Notes: generated by a model from the letters alone, not told the origin. Shown: positions 1 to 5,307, counted from the stretch's first letter. The stretch is DNA of 5,307 nt from Bacillota bacterium (GCA_023415075.1 JAEZLU010000198.1:1-5307); one strand, 5' to 3'. Numbers and translations are program-made.

Positions 1-953
1 TGGCTCCGGTGGCCGCCATCGCCCTCAAGGAGAAATACAATTTTTTGGCTGCGAAAGCGGCCGAAATTATTTTTAGCCTGCTGGAGCGCAGCGACTGGGA
101 GAAAGACCCGGCCACCGTGCAGGCGGCCCTGCGCACCCTGGCGACTGCCGGGGCCCTGACCCTCCGCCGGCGCGACGGCGACCTGTTCCGCGAGCTGGTC
201 GCCCGCCTGACTGCCGTTACCGCCGACCGCCCGCCGGCCGAACTTGCCGGCGAACTGGCCGCCCTCGGCAGCAACTGGCTGCACCGCATCATTCAGAACG
301 ATGACGCCGCCATGTACGACCTCTTGGCCGCCTATATCGCCGCCAAGGCCGAAGGCTGGCCGGCCGCGGCTATCGCCGGTCTGGCCAAGGAGTGGCAGGG
401 CCTGGCCGGAACTGCCAGCTTGCGGCCCCACAGCCGCCTCGCCCCGCTGGTCAGCGAACTGGTCCTGCGATTGGCTGTCAGCCGTGAGGATGGCAAACTA
501 TGGGAAGCGACCCTGGCCGGCGCCGGCCAGACCGCCCGCCTGGCCGTTCAGCGCCATGGCCTGGGCGAGGGCTTCGCCCTCATCCTGCCCATCCTCGAGA
601 TCGGCCGCGAACTATTAGCCCTGGAGCTCAAATTCGGCAGCCGGGAGAACGCCGACTCCTTCCGCCAGCAGGCCCTCTACCTTACCGTGCGGGAGAGCCT
701 GGCCATGGCCGAATTCGCCGCCCGCCAGGATATGATAACCACCGCCGGCGACGTGCTCGCCGAGCTGTACCGCCTGTGGCTGGCCGCCGGTCGGGCCAAC
801 GCCAAGGCCGTGAAACGCTTCTGCCAGCTGCTGGCCGCTTACTGGTTGCGCACCGGCGGCCGCCGGGCCCCCAAAGCCGGTCTGGCCGAAGACCTCACCA
901 CCCCTGCGCTTCTCACCGACAGCGACAAACAAAGGCTGGGATTCCTACTGTGA
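1..953 (+). CDS. Unrecognised alanine/leucine-rich helical protein, 5' end cut off by the window
   Basis: I do not recognise this protein. The reading frame is open to the first base of the window (first full codon at 3), so the GTG at 9 is probably internal and the gene most likely begins upstream; at least 314 residues are present. The visible part is rich in Ala, Leu, Arg and Glu and looks almost wholly alpha-helical, like a soluble helical-repeat or scaffold protein. One longer hydrophobic helix (GFALILPILEIG, roughly residues 187-198 counted from the GTG) is interrupted by charges soon after and is not a convincing membrane segment. I see no catalytic motif, nucleotide-binding loop or metal-binding cluster. 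Its stop codon overlaps the GTG start of the methyltransferase by 4 bp, so the two are probably translationally coupled. Codon use (strong G/C third positions) matches its neighbours. The frame is sure; the function is unknown. Confidence 0.8.
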   Translation, partial: APVAAIALKEKYNFLAAKAAEIIFSLLERSDWEKDPATVQAALRTLATAGALTLRRRDGDLFRELVARLTAVTADRPPAELAGELAALGSNWLHRIIQNDDAAMYDLLAAYIAAKAEGWPAAAIAGLAKEWQGLAGTASLRPHSRLAPLVSELVLRLAVSREDGKLWEATLAGAGQTARLAVQRHGLGEGFALILPILEIGRELLALELKFGSRENADSFRQQALYLTVRESLAMAEFAARQDMITTAGDVLAELYRLWLAAGRANAKAVKRFCQLLAAYWLRTGGRRAPKAGLAEDLTTPALLTDSDKQRLGFLL

Positions 954-1654
954 ACAAAAACTACTTTCAGGAACTGGCCGCCAAATACGATGCCTGGTTC
1001 GCCACCCCTCACGGCCGCTATGTCCAGTGCTACGAACGCGAAGCGGTAATGGAACTGGCCGCAGTCACCCCCGGCCTCGAAGTAGCCGACATCGGCTGCG
1101 GCACCGGCATCTACACCGGCGAGTTGCTGGCCGCCGGCGCCCGCGTGGTCGGCGTCGACATATCGCCGGAGATGCTGGCCATCGCTGCCGCCAAGAACGA
1201 AGAATACGGCGACGCCGTCCGCTTCCTGGCAGGCGACGCTGCCGCCCTGCCGTTCGCCGACGGCAGCTTCGATATGGTTACAAGTATCACCGCCATGGAA
1301 TTTTTCAGCAAACCCGCCGACTGCCTGCAGGAAATGTACCGGGTGGTCAAACCCGGCGGCCGCCTCATCGTGGCCACCCTCGGCAGCCTCAGTCCGTGGT
1401 CCTGGCAGCGCCGCCTCAAAACGTTCTTCCGGCGGACGGTTTTTCGCCACGCCCACTTCTACAGCATCGGCGACATCAAGGCCATGCTGGCACCCCACCC
1501 CGTGACCGCCTGGCGGGGCACCGTCTTCATCCCGCCGTTCGCCCCCGCCGGCCTCATCCAAAACCCCGATACTTTCGAGCGCTGGTGCCAGAAGCATATA
1601 CCCTCGATGGGCGCCTTTCTGGCAGTCAGAGTCGATAAAGGGGAGAAGGCCTAA
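950..1654 (+). CDS. Class I SAM-dependent methyltransferase (UbiE / Methyltransf_11 type)
   Basis: A 234-residue cytosolic methyltransferase expected to move a methyl group from S-adenosylmethionine to an unidentified small molecule. The Rossmann-fold SAM site is clear: motif I VADIGCGTG at residues 45-53, the acidic end of strand 2 in VVGVDIS (Asp70), GDAAALPF with Asp96 contacting the adenine region, FDMV at 107-110, and the VVKPGGRLIV motif at about 132-141. The C-terminal third (WSWQRRLKTFFRR, then HFYSIGDIKAML) resembles the variable substrate-capping part of UbiE-like enzymes and does not reveal the substrate. I chose the GTG at 950 because it overlaps the upstream stop as GTGA, has a purine-rich AAAGGCTGGG stretch before it, and gives the family's usual N-terminus (NYFQELAAKYDAWF). 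The frame is open further upstream, but that part is a shadow of the preceding gene. A strong terminator follows at 1691. The family is secure; the substrate is unknown. Confidence 0.9.
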   Translation: MNKNYFQELAAKYDAWFATPHGRYVQCYEREAVMELAAVTPGLEVADIGCGTGIYTGELLAAGARVVGVDISPEMLAIAAAKNEEYGDAVRFLAGDAAALPFADGSFDMVTSITAMEFFSKPADCLQEMYRVVKPGGRLIVATLGSLSPWSWQRRLKTFFRRTVFRHAHFYSIGDIKAMLAPHPVTAWRGTVFIPPFAPAGLIQNPDTFERWCQKHIPSMGAFLAVRVDKGEKA

Positions 1655-1690
1655 AGAGCTTTTCAGACCATCTCGCATAATACTAAATAT

Positions 1691-1720
1691 AAAACCCGGA
1701 ACATTTATGTTCCGGGTTTT
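1691..1720. terminator. Bidirectional intrinsic terminator between convergent operons
   Basis: A perfect 13-bp inverted repeat, AAAACCCGGAACA (1691-1703) and TGTTCCGGGTTTT (1708-1720), encloses a TTTA loop. On each strand the GC-rich stem ends in a short T run, so it can stop both the + strand methyltransferase transcript and the minus-strand acyltransferase transcript. The stop codon of the acyltransferase (1705-1707) lies inside the loop, so the last three codons of that gene form one arm of the stem. Confidence 0.9.
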
Positions 1721-2826
1721 GCTTTCGGGGCAGGCGAGCTGCCGGTCAGCAGCAGGGCGAGCGCCGGCACCCTGACCAGGCCGGCGGCGAAGAGCAGGCT
1801 GATCGCCACCGTCAGCGAGTAGAACAGCAGCACCACCGGCACGGTCATCGTCAGGCCCTGGCCGGCCAGCCAGTCGGCCAGGTAGTACATCACCAGCGGG
1901 TGGATCAGGTAGACGGCGTACGAATGGCGGCCGAGGACAGCCAGCGGGCCGGCGACGGCCGTCGGCAGCGGCCGGTGGAAAAGGGCGAAGAAGAACAGGC
2001 AGGCCGCCAGCGTGTACAGCACGCCGACCGGGCTGAGCTGATGGACGGTGTTGACCGCCTGCTCGGGCGAGTAATCCTGATAATCCAGCAGCCAGTAATA
2101 AGCCGCCAGCATCCCGGCCACCGCCAGGGCGAAAAAGATGTTGATCGCCCGCCGGCGCCGGGCCACCAGGGCGGTAAAGTCGCCGAACCGCAGGGCGCAC
2201 ACCGCCCCCAGTAGGAAAATGAAAACATAATGCAGCACCAAAAAGCTCATCCGGTGTTCGACGGCCCGCGCCAGGTAATAATTATCCGTCGTGAACGTCA
2301 GGCTATAGCTCGAGTAATAATTAAAGACGATCTGCAGCACCAGGACGGTTCCCAGGCCGGCCAGCGGCCGGGCCGCCAGCTTCGGCAGCACCGCCCGCCA
2401 CAGCGGCATCAGCAGGTAAAACCAGATGAGGATTACCAGGAAATACAGCTGGTAGGAAGCAAAGCCGAAAAAGAAATATTCGTAGATATACGGTGGCGAC
2501 CACATCCAGTCCTGGCCGCTCAGCCAACTGGTGTGGGCCATATAGAGCAGCGACCAGGCCAGATAGGGCACCAGCACCGTCCTGGCCCGCCGCAGGTAGA
2601 ACGCCGGATAGTCGAGCGGCGCTTCGGGCCGGTGGCGGTAAAACAGGCCGAAGGCCGACACGAAGAAAAATATCGGCACACTGAACCGGCTGAGGATTTC
2701 CAGCCAGGCGAACAGATGAACGTTGACTTCGGGGTTGGCCAGCGAGTAGGCGCCGGTGTGGATGGCCACCACCCCCAGCATGGCCAAGCCGCGGATATAC
2801 TCGAAGGCCGTCAGTCGCCTGCCCAT
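1705..2826 (-). CDS. Membrane acyltransferase, acyltransferase-3 family
   Basis: A 373-residue polytopic inner-membrane protein with about ten hydrophobic segments, the usual size and layout of acyltransferase-3 (OafA/WecH-like) enzymes. These transfer acetyl or other short acyl groups to exported sugars, peptidoglycan, lipids or antibiotics. Family marks visible are the N-terminal R-G-L-A-M helix (Arg12) followed by the conserved histidine in VVAIHTGAYS (His23), a serine/glycine-rich second helix (FFFVSAFGLFYRHRP), the arginine-rich loop YLRRARTVLVPYLAWS, and the late helix beginning YAVYLIHPLVMYYL. The ATG at 2826 is supported by AGGAAAGGG seven bases upstream (2834-2842), inside the end of the transporter gene. 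Only 2 bp separate it from the upstream gene, so the two form an operon. Its stop lies in the loop of the shared terminator. The acceptor substrate cannot be read from the sequence. Confidence 0.85.
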   Translation of the reverse strand: MGRRLTAFEYIRGLAMLGVVAIHTGAYSLANPEVNVHLFAWLEILSRFSVPIFFFVSAFGLFYRHRPEAPLDYPAFYLRRARTVLVPYLAWSLLYMAHTSWLSGQDWMWSPPYIYEYFFFGFASYQLYFLVILIWFYLLMPLWRAVLPKLAARPLAGLGTVLVLQIVFNYYSSYSLTFTTDNYYLARAVEHRMSFLVLHYVFIFLLGAVCALRFGDFTALVARRRRAINIFFALAVAGMLAAYYWLLDYQDYSPEQAVNTVHQLSPVGVLYTLAACLFFFALFHRPLPTAVAGPLAVLGRHSYAVYLIHPLVMYYLADWLAGQGLTMTVPVVLLFYSLTVAISLLFAAGLVRVPALALLLTGSSPAPKAKPGT

Positions 2827-2828
2827 GG

Positions 2829-3764
2829 CTAGGCCCTTTCCTGGACCCGGTCGGCAGCCCGGCCCAGGCGGTTGGTCAGATAAACGCCGGCGATGATCAG
2901 ACCGCCGCCGGCCACCACCAGGGGCGTCAGCGGTTCGCCGAGCAGGAGGACGCCGGTAATGGTGGCGAAAAGCGGGTTAAAATAAGTGAAAGCGCTGGTG
3001 CGGACCGCGCCTATCCTTTCGACGCCGCTATACCACATATAATAAGCGAATACCGAGCACAGCACCGCCAGATAAAGGGCTCCGGCCGCCGTCGGCCAGG
3101 TGATGGCCGCCAGCTGCCCGAAAAGCGGTGTGGCGACGAACGGGGAGGGGACGACGGCGAACGGCAGCAGCAGCAGGGTGCCGAAAATATGGATCCAGGC
3201 CATGGCCACGAACGGCCGGTACTTTTGCAGGAGGGCCTTGCCGTACACGGTGATCCCGGCCCACACCAGGGCGTTGACCAAGAGAGCCAGGTCGCCGGGC
3301 AGGGTCGCCGAAGCGAAAATCGCGGACGGGTGGCCGCCGGTTATCACCAGGCTGACGCCGGCAAAGGCCACGCCGATGCCGAAGATGCCGGTGGCCTGCA
3401 GCCGCTCCCAGCCGAGCACCGCCCCGAAGACGGCCGTCCAGACCGGGCTGGTGGCTACGATCAGGGCGGCGTTGATCGTCGTCGTGTACATCAGGCCGGT
3501 ATACTGGATGTAAAAATAAGAAGTGATAGTCAAAAAACCGAGGGCCACGAACTGGGGCACGTCCTTCATGGCTATCGTGCCCTTATCCCGGCGTACAAAG
3601 AGGATGGCGGCGAAAATGGCGGCCGCCATGAGAAAACGGAAGATAACCAGGTTGAGCGGTTCCAGCTCCCGCAGGCCGATCTTGGCGGCGGCGAACGAGG
3701 TGCCCCAAAGGAAAGCTACGCTGATCAGCGCGAAATAAGTAGAAAGAAGCCTGTTTTCGGTCAT
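2829..3764 (-). CDS. EamA/DMT-family transporter (RhaT-like, 10 transmembrane segments)
   Basis: A 311-residue integral membrane protein of the drug/metabolite transporter superfamily, with two tandem EamA domains of about five helices each (about residues 10-142 and 155-297). Recognisable signatures are the first-helix FLWGTSFAAAKIGL (18-31), FRFLMAA starting at residue 42, and the second-repeat stretch SAFTYFNPLFATITGVLLLGEPLT near the C-terminus. Members export amino acids, purines or other metabolites; the sequence does not fix the substrate. Start choice: the ATG at 3764 follows AGGGAGA (3773-3779) with 8 bp spacing, and an earlier ATG two codons upstream is closed at once by TGA. It is the first gene of a minus-strand operon with the acyltransferase 2 bp downstream, so the pair might modify and export a metabolite, but that is only context. 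It diverges from the selenoprotein peroxiredoxin. Confidence 0.9.
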   Translation of the reverse strand: MTENRLLSTYFALISVAFLWGTSFAAAKIGLRELEPLNLVIFRFLMAAAIFAAILFVRRDKGTIAMKDVPQFVALGFLTITSYFYIQYTGLMYTTTINAALIVATSPVWTAVFGAVLGWERLQATGIFGIGVAFAGVSLVITGGHPSAIFASATLPGDLALLVNALVWAGITVYGKALLQKYRPFVAMAWIHIFGTLLLLPFAVVPSPFVATPLFGQLAAITWPTAAGALYLAVLCSVFAYYMWYSGVERIGAVRTSAFTYFNPLFATITGVLLLGEPLTPLVVAGGGLIIAGVYLTNRLGRAADRVQERA

Positions 3765-3786
3765 AACATTTGTCTCCCTAATAGCT

Positions 3787-3796
3787 GTTGGCCAAC
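3787..3796. other. Short perfect palindrome in the divergent intergenic region
   Basis: GTTGGCCAAC is a 10-bp perfect dyad ending 6 bp before the extended -10 of the peroxiredoxin promoter, in the 83-bp gap between divergent genes. Its position would suit an operator acting on either gene, but it is short and matches no regulator site that I recognise, so it may be chance. Confidence 0.25.
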
Positions 3797-3802
3797 GCTT
3801 CG

Positions 3803-3811
3803 TGGTATACT
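3803..3811 (+). promoter_or_regulatory. Extended -10 promoter for the peroxiredoxin
   Basis: TGGTATACT combines a TG extension with a near-consensus -10 hexamer (TATACT at 3806-3811). No good -35 hexamer lies 16-18 bp upstream (AGCTGT is the best aligned), as is common with extended -10 promoters. Transcription would start near 3818, leaving about 30 nt of leader with a strong ribosome site. Confidence 0.55.
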
Positions 3812-3834
3812 GAAAGTGGACACTAGAACCGGAA

Positions 3835-3841
3835 AGGAAGG
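3835..3841 (+). promoter_or_regulatory. Ribosome binding site of the peroxiredoxin
   Basis: AGGAAGG lies 6 nt before the ATG at 3848, within a longer purine run from 3831 to 3842. It fixes the start of a gene that ORF callers will miss because of the internal TGA. Confidence 0.8.
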
Positions 3842-3847
3842 GCCAGC

Positions 3848-4306
3848 ATGAGCGAAACCAAAGCCCCCGACTTCACCCTTCCGGCCACCGGCCGGGCGGT
3901 CGTCGATCTCGCCGCCCTGCGGGGCCAGAAGATCATTCTCTTTTTCTACCCCAAAGACAACACCGGCGGCTGAACGGAGGAGGCTCGCGAGTTTCGCGAC
4001 ATCTACCCGGATATCGCCGCCGCCGGCGCCCGCATCTTCGGCATCAGCCGCGACAGCCTTGCTTCCCACGAAAAATTCAGCGCCAAACTCGCCCTGCCGT
4101 ACCCGCTGCTGAGCGACGCCGACGGAGCGGTCTGCCGGCTGTACGGTGTCCTCAAGGAAAAGACCATGTACGGCAAAAAAGTCATCGGCATCGAGCGCTC
4201 GACCTTCATCATCGACGAAGCCGGCAACATCGCCCACGCCTTCCGCGGCGTCAAGGTGGCCGGCCATGCCGCAGCCGTTCTGGCGGCCTTGTCTACCGGG
4301 GCCTGA
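3848..4306 (+). CDS. Selenocysteine-containing peroxiredoxin, BCP/PrxQ family (in-frame TGA = Sec42)
   Basis: A cytosolic thiol/selenol peroxidase reducing hydrogen peroxide and organic hydroperoxides, read as 152 residues through the in-frame TGA at 3971-3973. N-terminal APDFTLPA (6-13) and the FFYPKDNTGG-U-TEEAREFRD active-site helix match the BCP/PrxQ consensus, with U42 exactly at the peroxidatic cysteine. The other catalytic residues are present: Pro35 and Thr39 of the PxxxTxxC motif and Arg118 in GIERSTFIID. Downstream signatures FGISRDSLASHEKF, YPLLSDADG, YGVLKEKTMYGKK and the VKVAGHAAAVLAAL tail are intact, and the length is typical. The resolving position five residues after U42 is Arg47, and the alternative alpha-3 position is Ser78. 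The only cysteine is Cys96, so a 1-Sec mechanism with external thiol recycling is likely. The motif has Gly40 where the family usually has Pro. The alternatives are a nonsense mutation or a sequencing error; conservation on both sides and the adjacent hairpin argue against these. Confidence 0.88.
3971..3973 (+). other. Recoded TGA (selenocysteine) codon
   Basis: This TGA is codon 42, in frame with the ATG at 3848 (41 codons before it) and with the true stop TGA at 4304-4306. It replaces the catalytic cysteine of the family motif T-x-G-C-T. Insertion would need tRNA-Sec and SelB acting with the hairpin immediately downstream. Confidence 0.85.
3971..4009 (+). promoter_or_regulatory. Candidate bacterial SECIS element
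   Basis: The mRNA just after the TGA can fold into one irregular hairpin. The upper stem is a perfect 6-bp TCGCGA (3985-3990) with TCGCGA (3994-3999), closing a GUU loop (3991-3993). Below it, G3983-C4000, then A3981-U4002, G3980-C4003 and G3979-U4004, and finally C3975-G4009, G3976-C4008, G3977-C4007 can extend the stem, with a bulged C3984 and small internal loops. The apical loop begins 17 nt after the TGA, and its first base is G. Known bacterial SECIS elements have a small apical loop with a G among its first bases at about this distance, and the roughly 39-nt extent resembles the E. coli fdhF element. Pairing was done by eye. Confidence 0.7.
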
Positions 4307-4349
4307 AAAGGCGGTCCGGCGAAAGCGCGAGCGGCAAACTTACCTTAAT

Positions 4350-4419
4350 TTCCCCGCCGGCGGTTGCTTTTCCTGCCGGGGCCGCAGGCCGGGCAGGAAA
4401 ACGAGCGACTCGGCGGGAA
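4350..4419 (+). repeat. Nested inverted repeat / structured RNA candidate between peroxiredoxin and aminotransferase
   Basis: An inner stem pairs TTTTCCTGCC (4368-4377) with GGCAGGAAAA (4392-4401), ten perfect pairs, and can continue as GGCC (4380-4383) with GGCC (4387-4390) around a GCA loop. An outer stem can pair CCCGCCG (4353-4359) with CGGCGGG (4411-4417) plus flanking T-A pairs. It is not a normal intrinsic terminator: the T run is on the 5' arm and the A run on the 3' arm on both strands, and no U tract follows. It may be a leader structure, an RNA-stability element or a factor-dependent terminator. I recognise no riboswitch or T-box in it. Confidence 0.5.
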
Positions 4420-4425
4420 TAAAGC

Positions 4426-4431
4426 TAATAT
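4426..4431 (+). promoter_or_regulatory. Possible -10 element for the D-amino-acid aminotransferase gene
   Basis: TAATAT is close to the sigma-A -10 consensus and lies 25 bp before the start codon in an AT-rich island of an otherwise GC-rich gap. No convincing -35 hexamer is found 16-18 bp upstream, so the assignment is weak. Read-through from the peroxiredoxin promoter remains possible. Confidence 0.3.
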
Positions 4432-4442
4432 TCCATTTACTG

Positions 4443-4450
4443 AAAGGAAG
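4443..4450 (+). promoter_or_regulatory. Ribosome binding site of the D-amino-acid aminotransferase
   Basis: AAAGGAAG lies 6 nt before the ATG at 4457 and decides that start. The same octamer occurs at the peroxiredoxin ribosome site. Confidence 0.75.
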
Positions 4451-4456
4451 ATTGCC

Positions 4457-5307
4457 ATGGGACCTGTAGCTTTGCTCAACGGAAAAATAATCGACATCAA
4501 CGAAAAAATAATTCAACTGGAAGACCGCGGCCACCAGTTCGGTGACGGCGTCTACGAAGTGACCCGCGTCTACAACGGCCGCCCCTTTGCCTTGAAGCCC
4601 CACATGGACCGCCTGTTCCGCTCGCTGCGCGAACTGAGGATCCCGGCCACCTACACCTTCGAGGAACTGGCCGACTTCCACCAGACCCTAATCAGCGAGA
4701 GCGGCCTCACGGAAGCGGCCATCTACCTCCAGATCACCCGCGGCGTCGCTCCCCGGACCCACGCCTTCCCCGACGCCTCCGTTCCCTGCCTGACCATGAC
4801 CATCAGGCCCACCAAGACCAACGTCGAGCTGCAGACCAGTGGCACCAAAGGTGTCTATGCGCCTGACGAGCGCTGGCTGCGCTGCGACATAAAATCCATA
4901 AACCTTCTGGGCAACATCCTCGCCAAGCAGCGGTCCAAGGAGGCCGGCGCCTTCGAGGCCGTGCAGGTAAGGGACGGCCTAGTCACCGAAGGCTCCAGCA
5001 GCAACTTCTACATCGTCAAGGACGGCGTCATCTGGACCCATCCGGTCAGCAACCTTATCCTCCGCGGCGTCACCCGCACTATTCTCGTCGAAAAGATCTT
5101 CCCCGGACTCGGACTAACGGTCATCGAAAAGCAATTCGACCTGCCCTTCGCCCGCAAAGCCGACGAAACCTTCCTCAGCGGCACCAACACCGAGATCATG
5201 CCCCTTGTCCGCATGGACAACGACCAGGTCGGCGACGGCAAGCCCGGCCCGGTCACCCGCAAAATCATCGACGCCTACAACGCCGTCGTCATCAAGGAAT
5301 GCGGCGC
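4457..5307 (+). CDS. dat: D-amino-acid aminotransferase (D-alanine transaminase), 3' end cut off
   Basis: A PLP-dependent fold-type IV aminotransferase (EC 2.6.1.21) interconverting D-alanine + 2-oxoglutarate and pyruvate + D-glutamate, so feeding peptidoglycan precursors in the cytosol. The 283 complete codons seen nearly equal the full length of the Bacillus enzyme, so only a few residues should be missing; no stop is reached. The catalytic lysine is Lys146 in CDIKSINLLGN, and Glu178 in TEGSSSN supports the PLP pyridine nitrogen; these match Lys145 and Glu177 of the Bacillus enzyme. Tyr33 with Arg100-x-His102 (PRTHAFP) matches the D-AAT carboxylate-binding set, which favours D-alanine transaminase over branched-chain aminotransferase or aminodeoxychorismate lyase. 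The phosphate-binding late motif SGTNTEIMPL (241-250) and the early LEDRGHQFGDGVYEV are typical. It lies 150 bp after the peroxiredoxin in the same direction, possibly with its own promoter. Confidence 0.92.
   Translation, partial: MGPVALLNGKIIDINEKIIQLEDRGHQFGDGVYEVTRVYNGRPFALKPHMDRLFRSLRELRIPATYTFEELADFHQTLISESGLTEAAIYLQITRGVAPRTHAFPDASVPCLTMTIRPTKTNVELQTSGTKGVYAPDERWLRCDIKSINLLGNILAKQRSKEAGAFEAVQVRDGLVTEGSSSNFYIVKDGVIWTHPVSNLILRGVTRTILVEKIFPGLGLTVIEKQFDLPFARKADETFLSGTNTEIMPLVRMDNDQVGDGKPGPVTRKIIDAYNAVVIKECG

Noticed and set aside
839..2200. A 453-codon open frame on the minus strand across the methyltransferase and the terminator
   Set aside because: It is antisense to the clear methyltransferase and out of frame with the acyltransferase; its low-complexity Gly/Ala/Arg-rich translation is typical of shadow frames in GC-rich DNA.
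2230..2832. A 200-codon + strand open frame opposite the acyltransferase
   Set aside because: Its Gln/Arg/His-rich translation is the usual shadow of hydrophobic membrane-protein codons on the opposite strand; no homology marks or ribosome site were seen.
3848..3973. Peroxiredoxin as a pseudogene broken by a nonsense mutation
   Set aside because: The reading frame and motifs stay intact after the TGA, the TGA is exactly at the catalytic Cys codon rather than at one of the many other mutable codons, and a SECIS-like hairpin follows. The possibility is not fully excluded without finding Sec genes.
3761..4267. A 168-codon open frame on the minus strand over the peroxiredoxin
   Set aside because: The + strand has intact peroxiredoxin motifs across nearly its full length; this frame has no family features and no ribosome site. 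It stays open as a shadow of the + strand codon bias.
4368..4401. Intrinsic terminator for the peroxiredoxin
   Set aside because: The stem is strong, but the T run precedes it and no T run follows on either strand, so it does not fit the intrinsic terminator pattern.
4307..4456. T-box or amino-acid riboswitch upstream of the D-amino-acid aminotransferase
   Set aside because: The gap is only 150 bp, no T-box consensus or known riboswitch core is visible, and the hairpin has no antiterminator/terminator pair.

Overview
This GC-rich bacterial window is densely coded and reads like a Gram-positive-lineage anaerobe. Purine-rich Shine-Dalgarno sites (AGGAAGG, AAAGGAAG, AGGAAAGGG, AGGGAGA) sit 6-8 nt before the starts. 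A GC-rich Firmicute such as the Negativicutes/Sporomusa group fits, but that is inference from style and gene content; nothing here fixes the taxon.

Layout: (1) On the + strand, the 3' part of an unrecognised alanine-rich helical protein overlaps by 4 bp (GTGA) a class I SAM-dependent methyltransferase. (2) A 13-bp perfect inverted repeat at 1691-1720 ends this pair and also ends the convergent minus-strand pair; the stop codon of the last minus-strand gene lies in its loop. (3) The minus strand carries a two-gene operon, an EamA/DMT-type transporter followed after 2 bp by a membrane acyltransferase of the acyltransferase-3 family. (4) A short divergent intergenic region holds an extended -10 promoter for the + strand. 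(5) The + strand then carries a BCP/PrxQ-type peroxiredoxin. (6) A 150-bp gap with a large imperfect RNA-hairpin candidate follows. (7) Last is an almost complete D-amino-acid aminotransferase running off the window end.

The main discovery is the peroxiredoxin. Conventional ORF calling breaks it because an in-frame TGA (3971-3973) sits exactly where the family has its peroxidatic cysteine. Reading through the TGA gives a 152-residue protein with family motifs intact on both sides. A hairpin directly downstream has the spacing and apical G of a bacterial SECIS element. The best reading is a selenoprotein peroxiredoxin with selenocysteine at residue 42. The usual resolving-cysteine positions are not cysteine, suggesting a 1-Sec mechanism. 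This implies selenocysteine machinery (selA, selB, selC, selD) elsewhere in the genome; none is in this window.

The genes do not form one obvious pathway. They look like three separate transcription units: unknown protein plus methyltransferase; exporter plus acyltransferase; and peroxide defence followed by D-amino-acid (cell-wall precursor) synthesis, which may or may not be co-transcribed.
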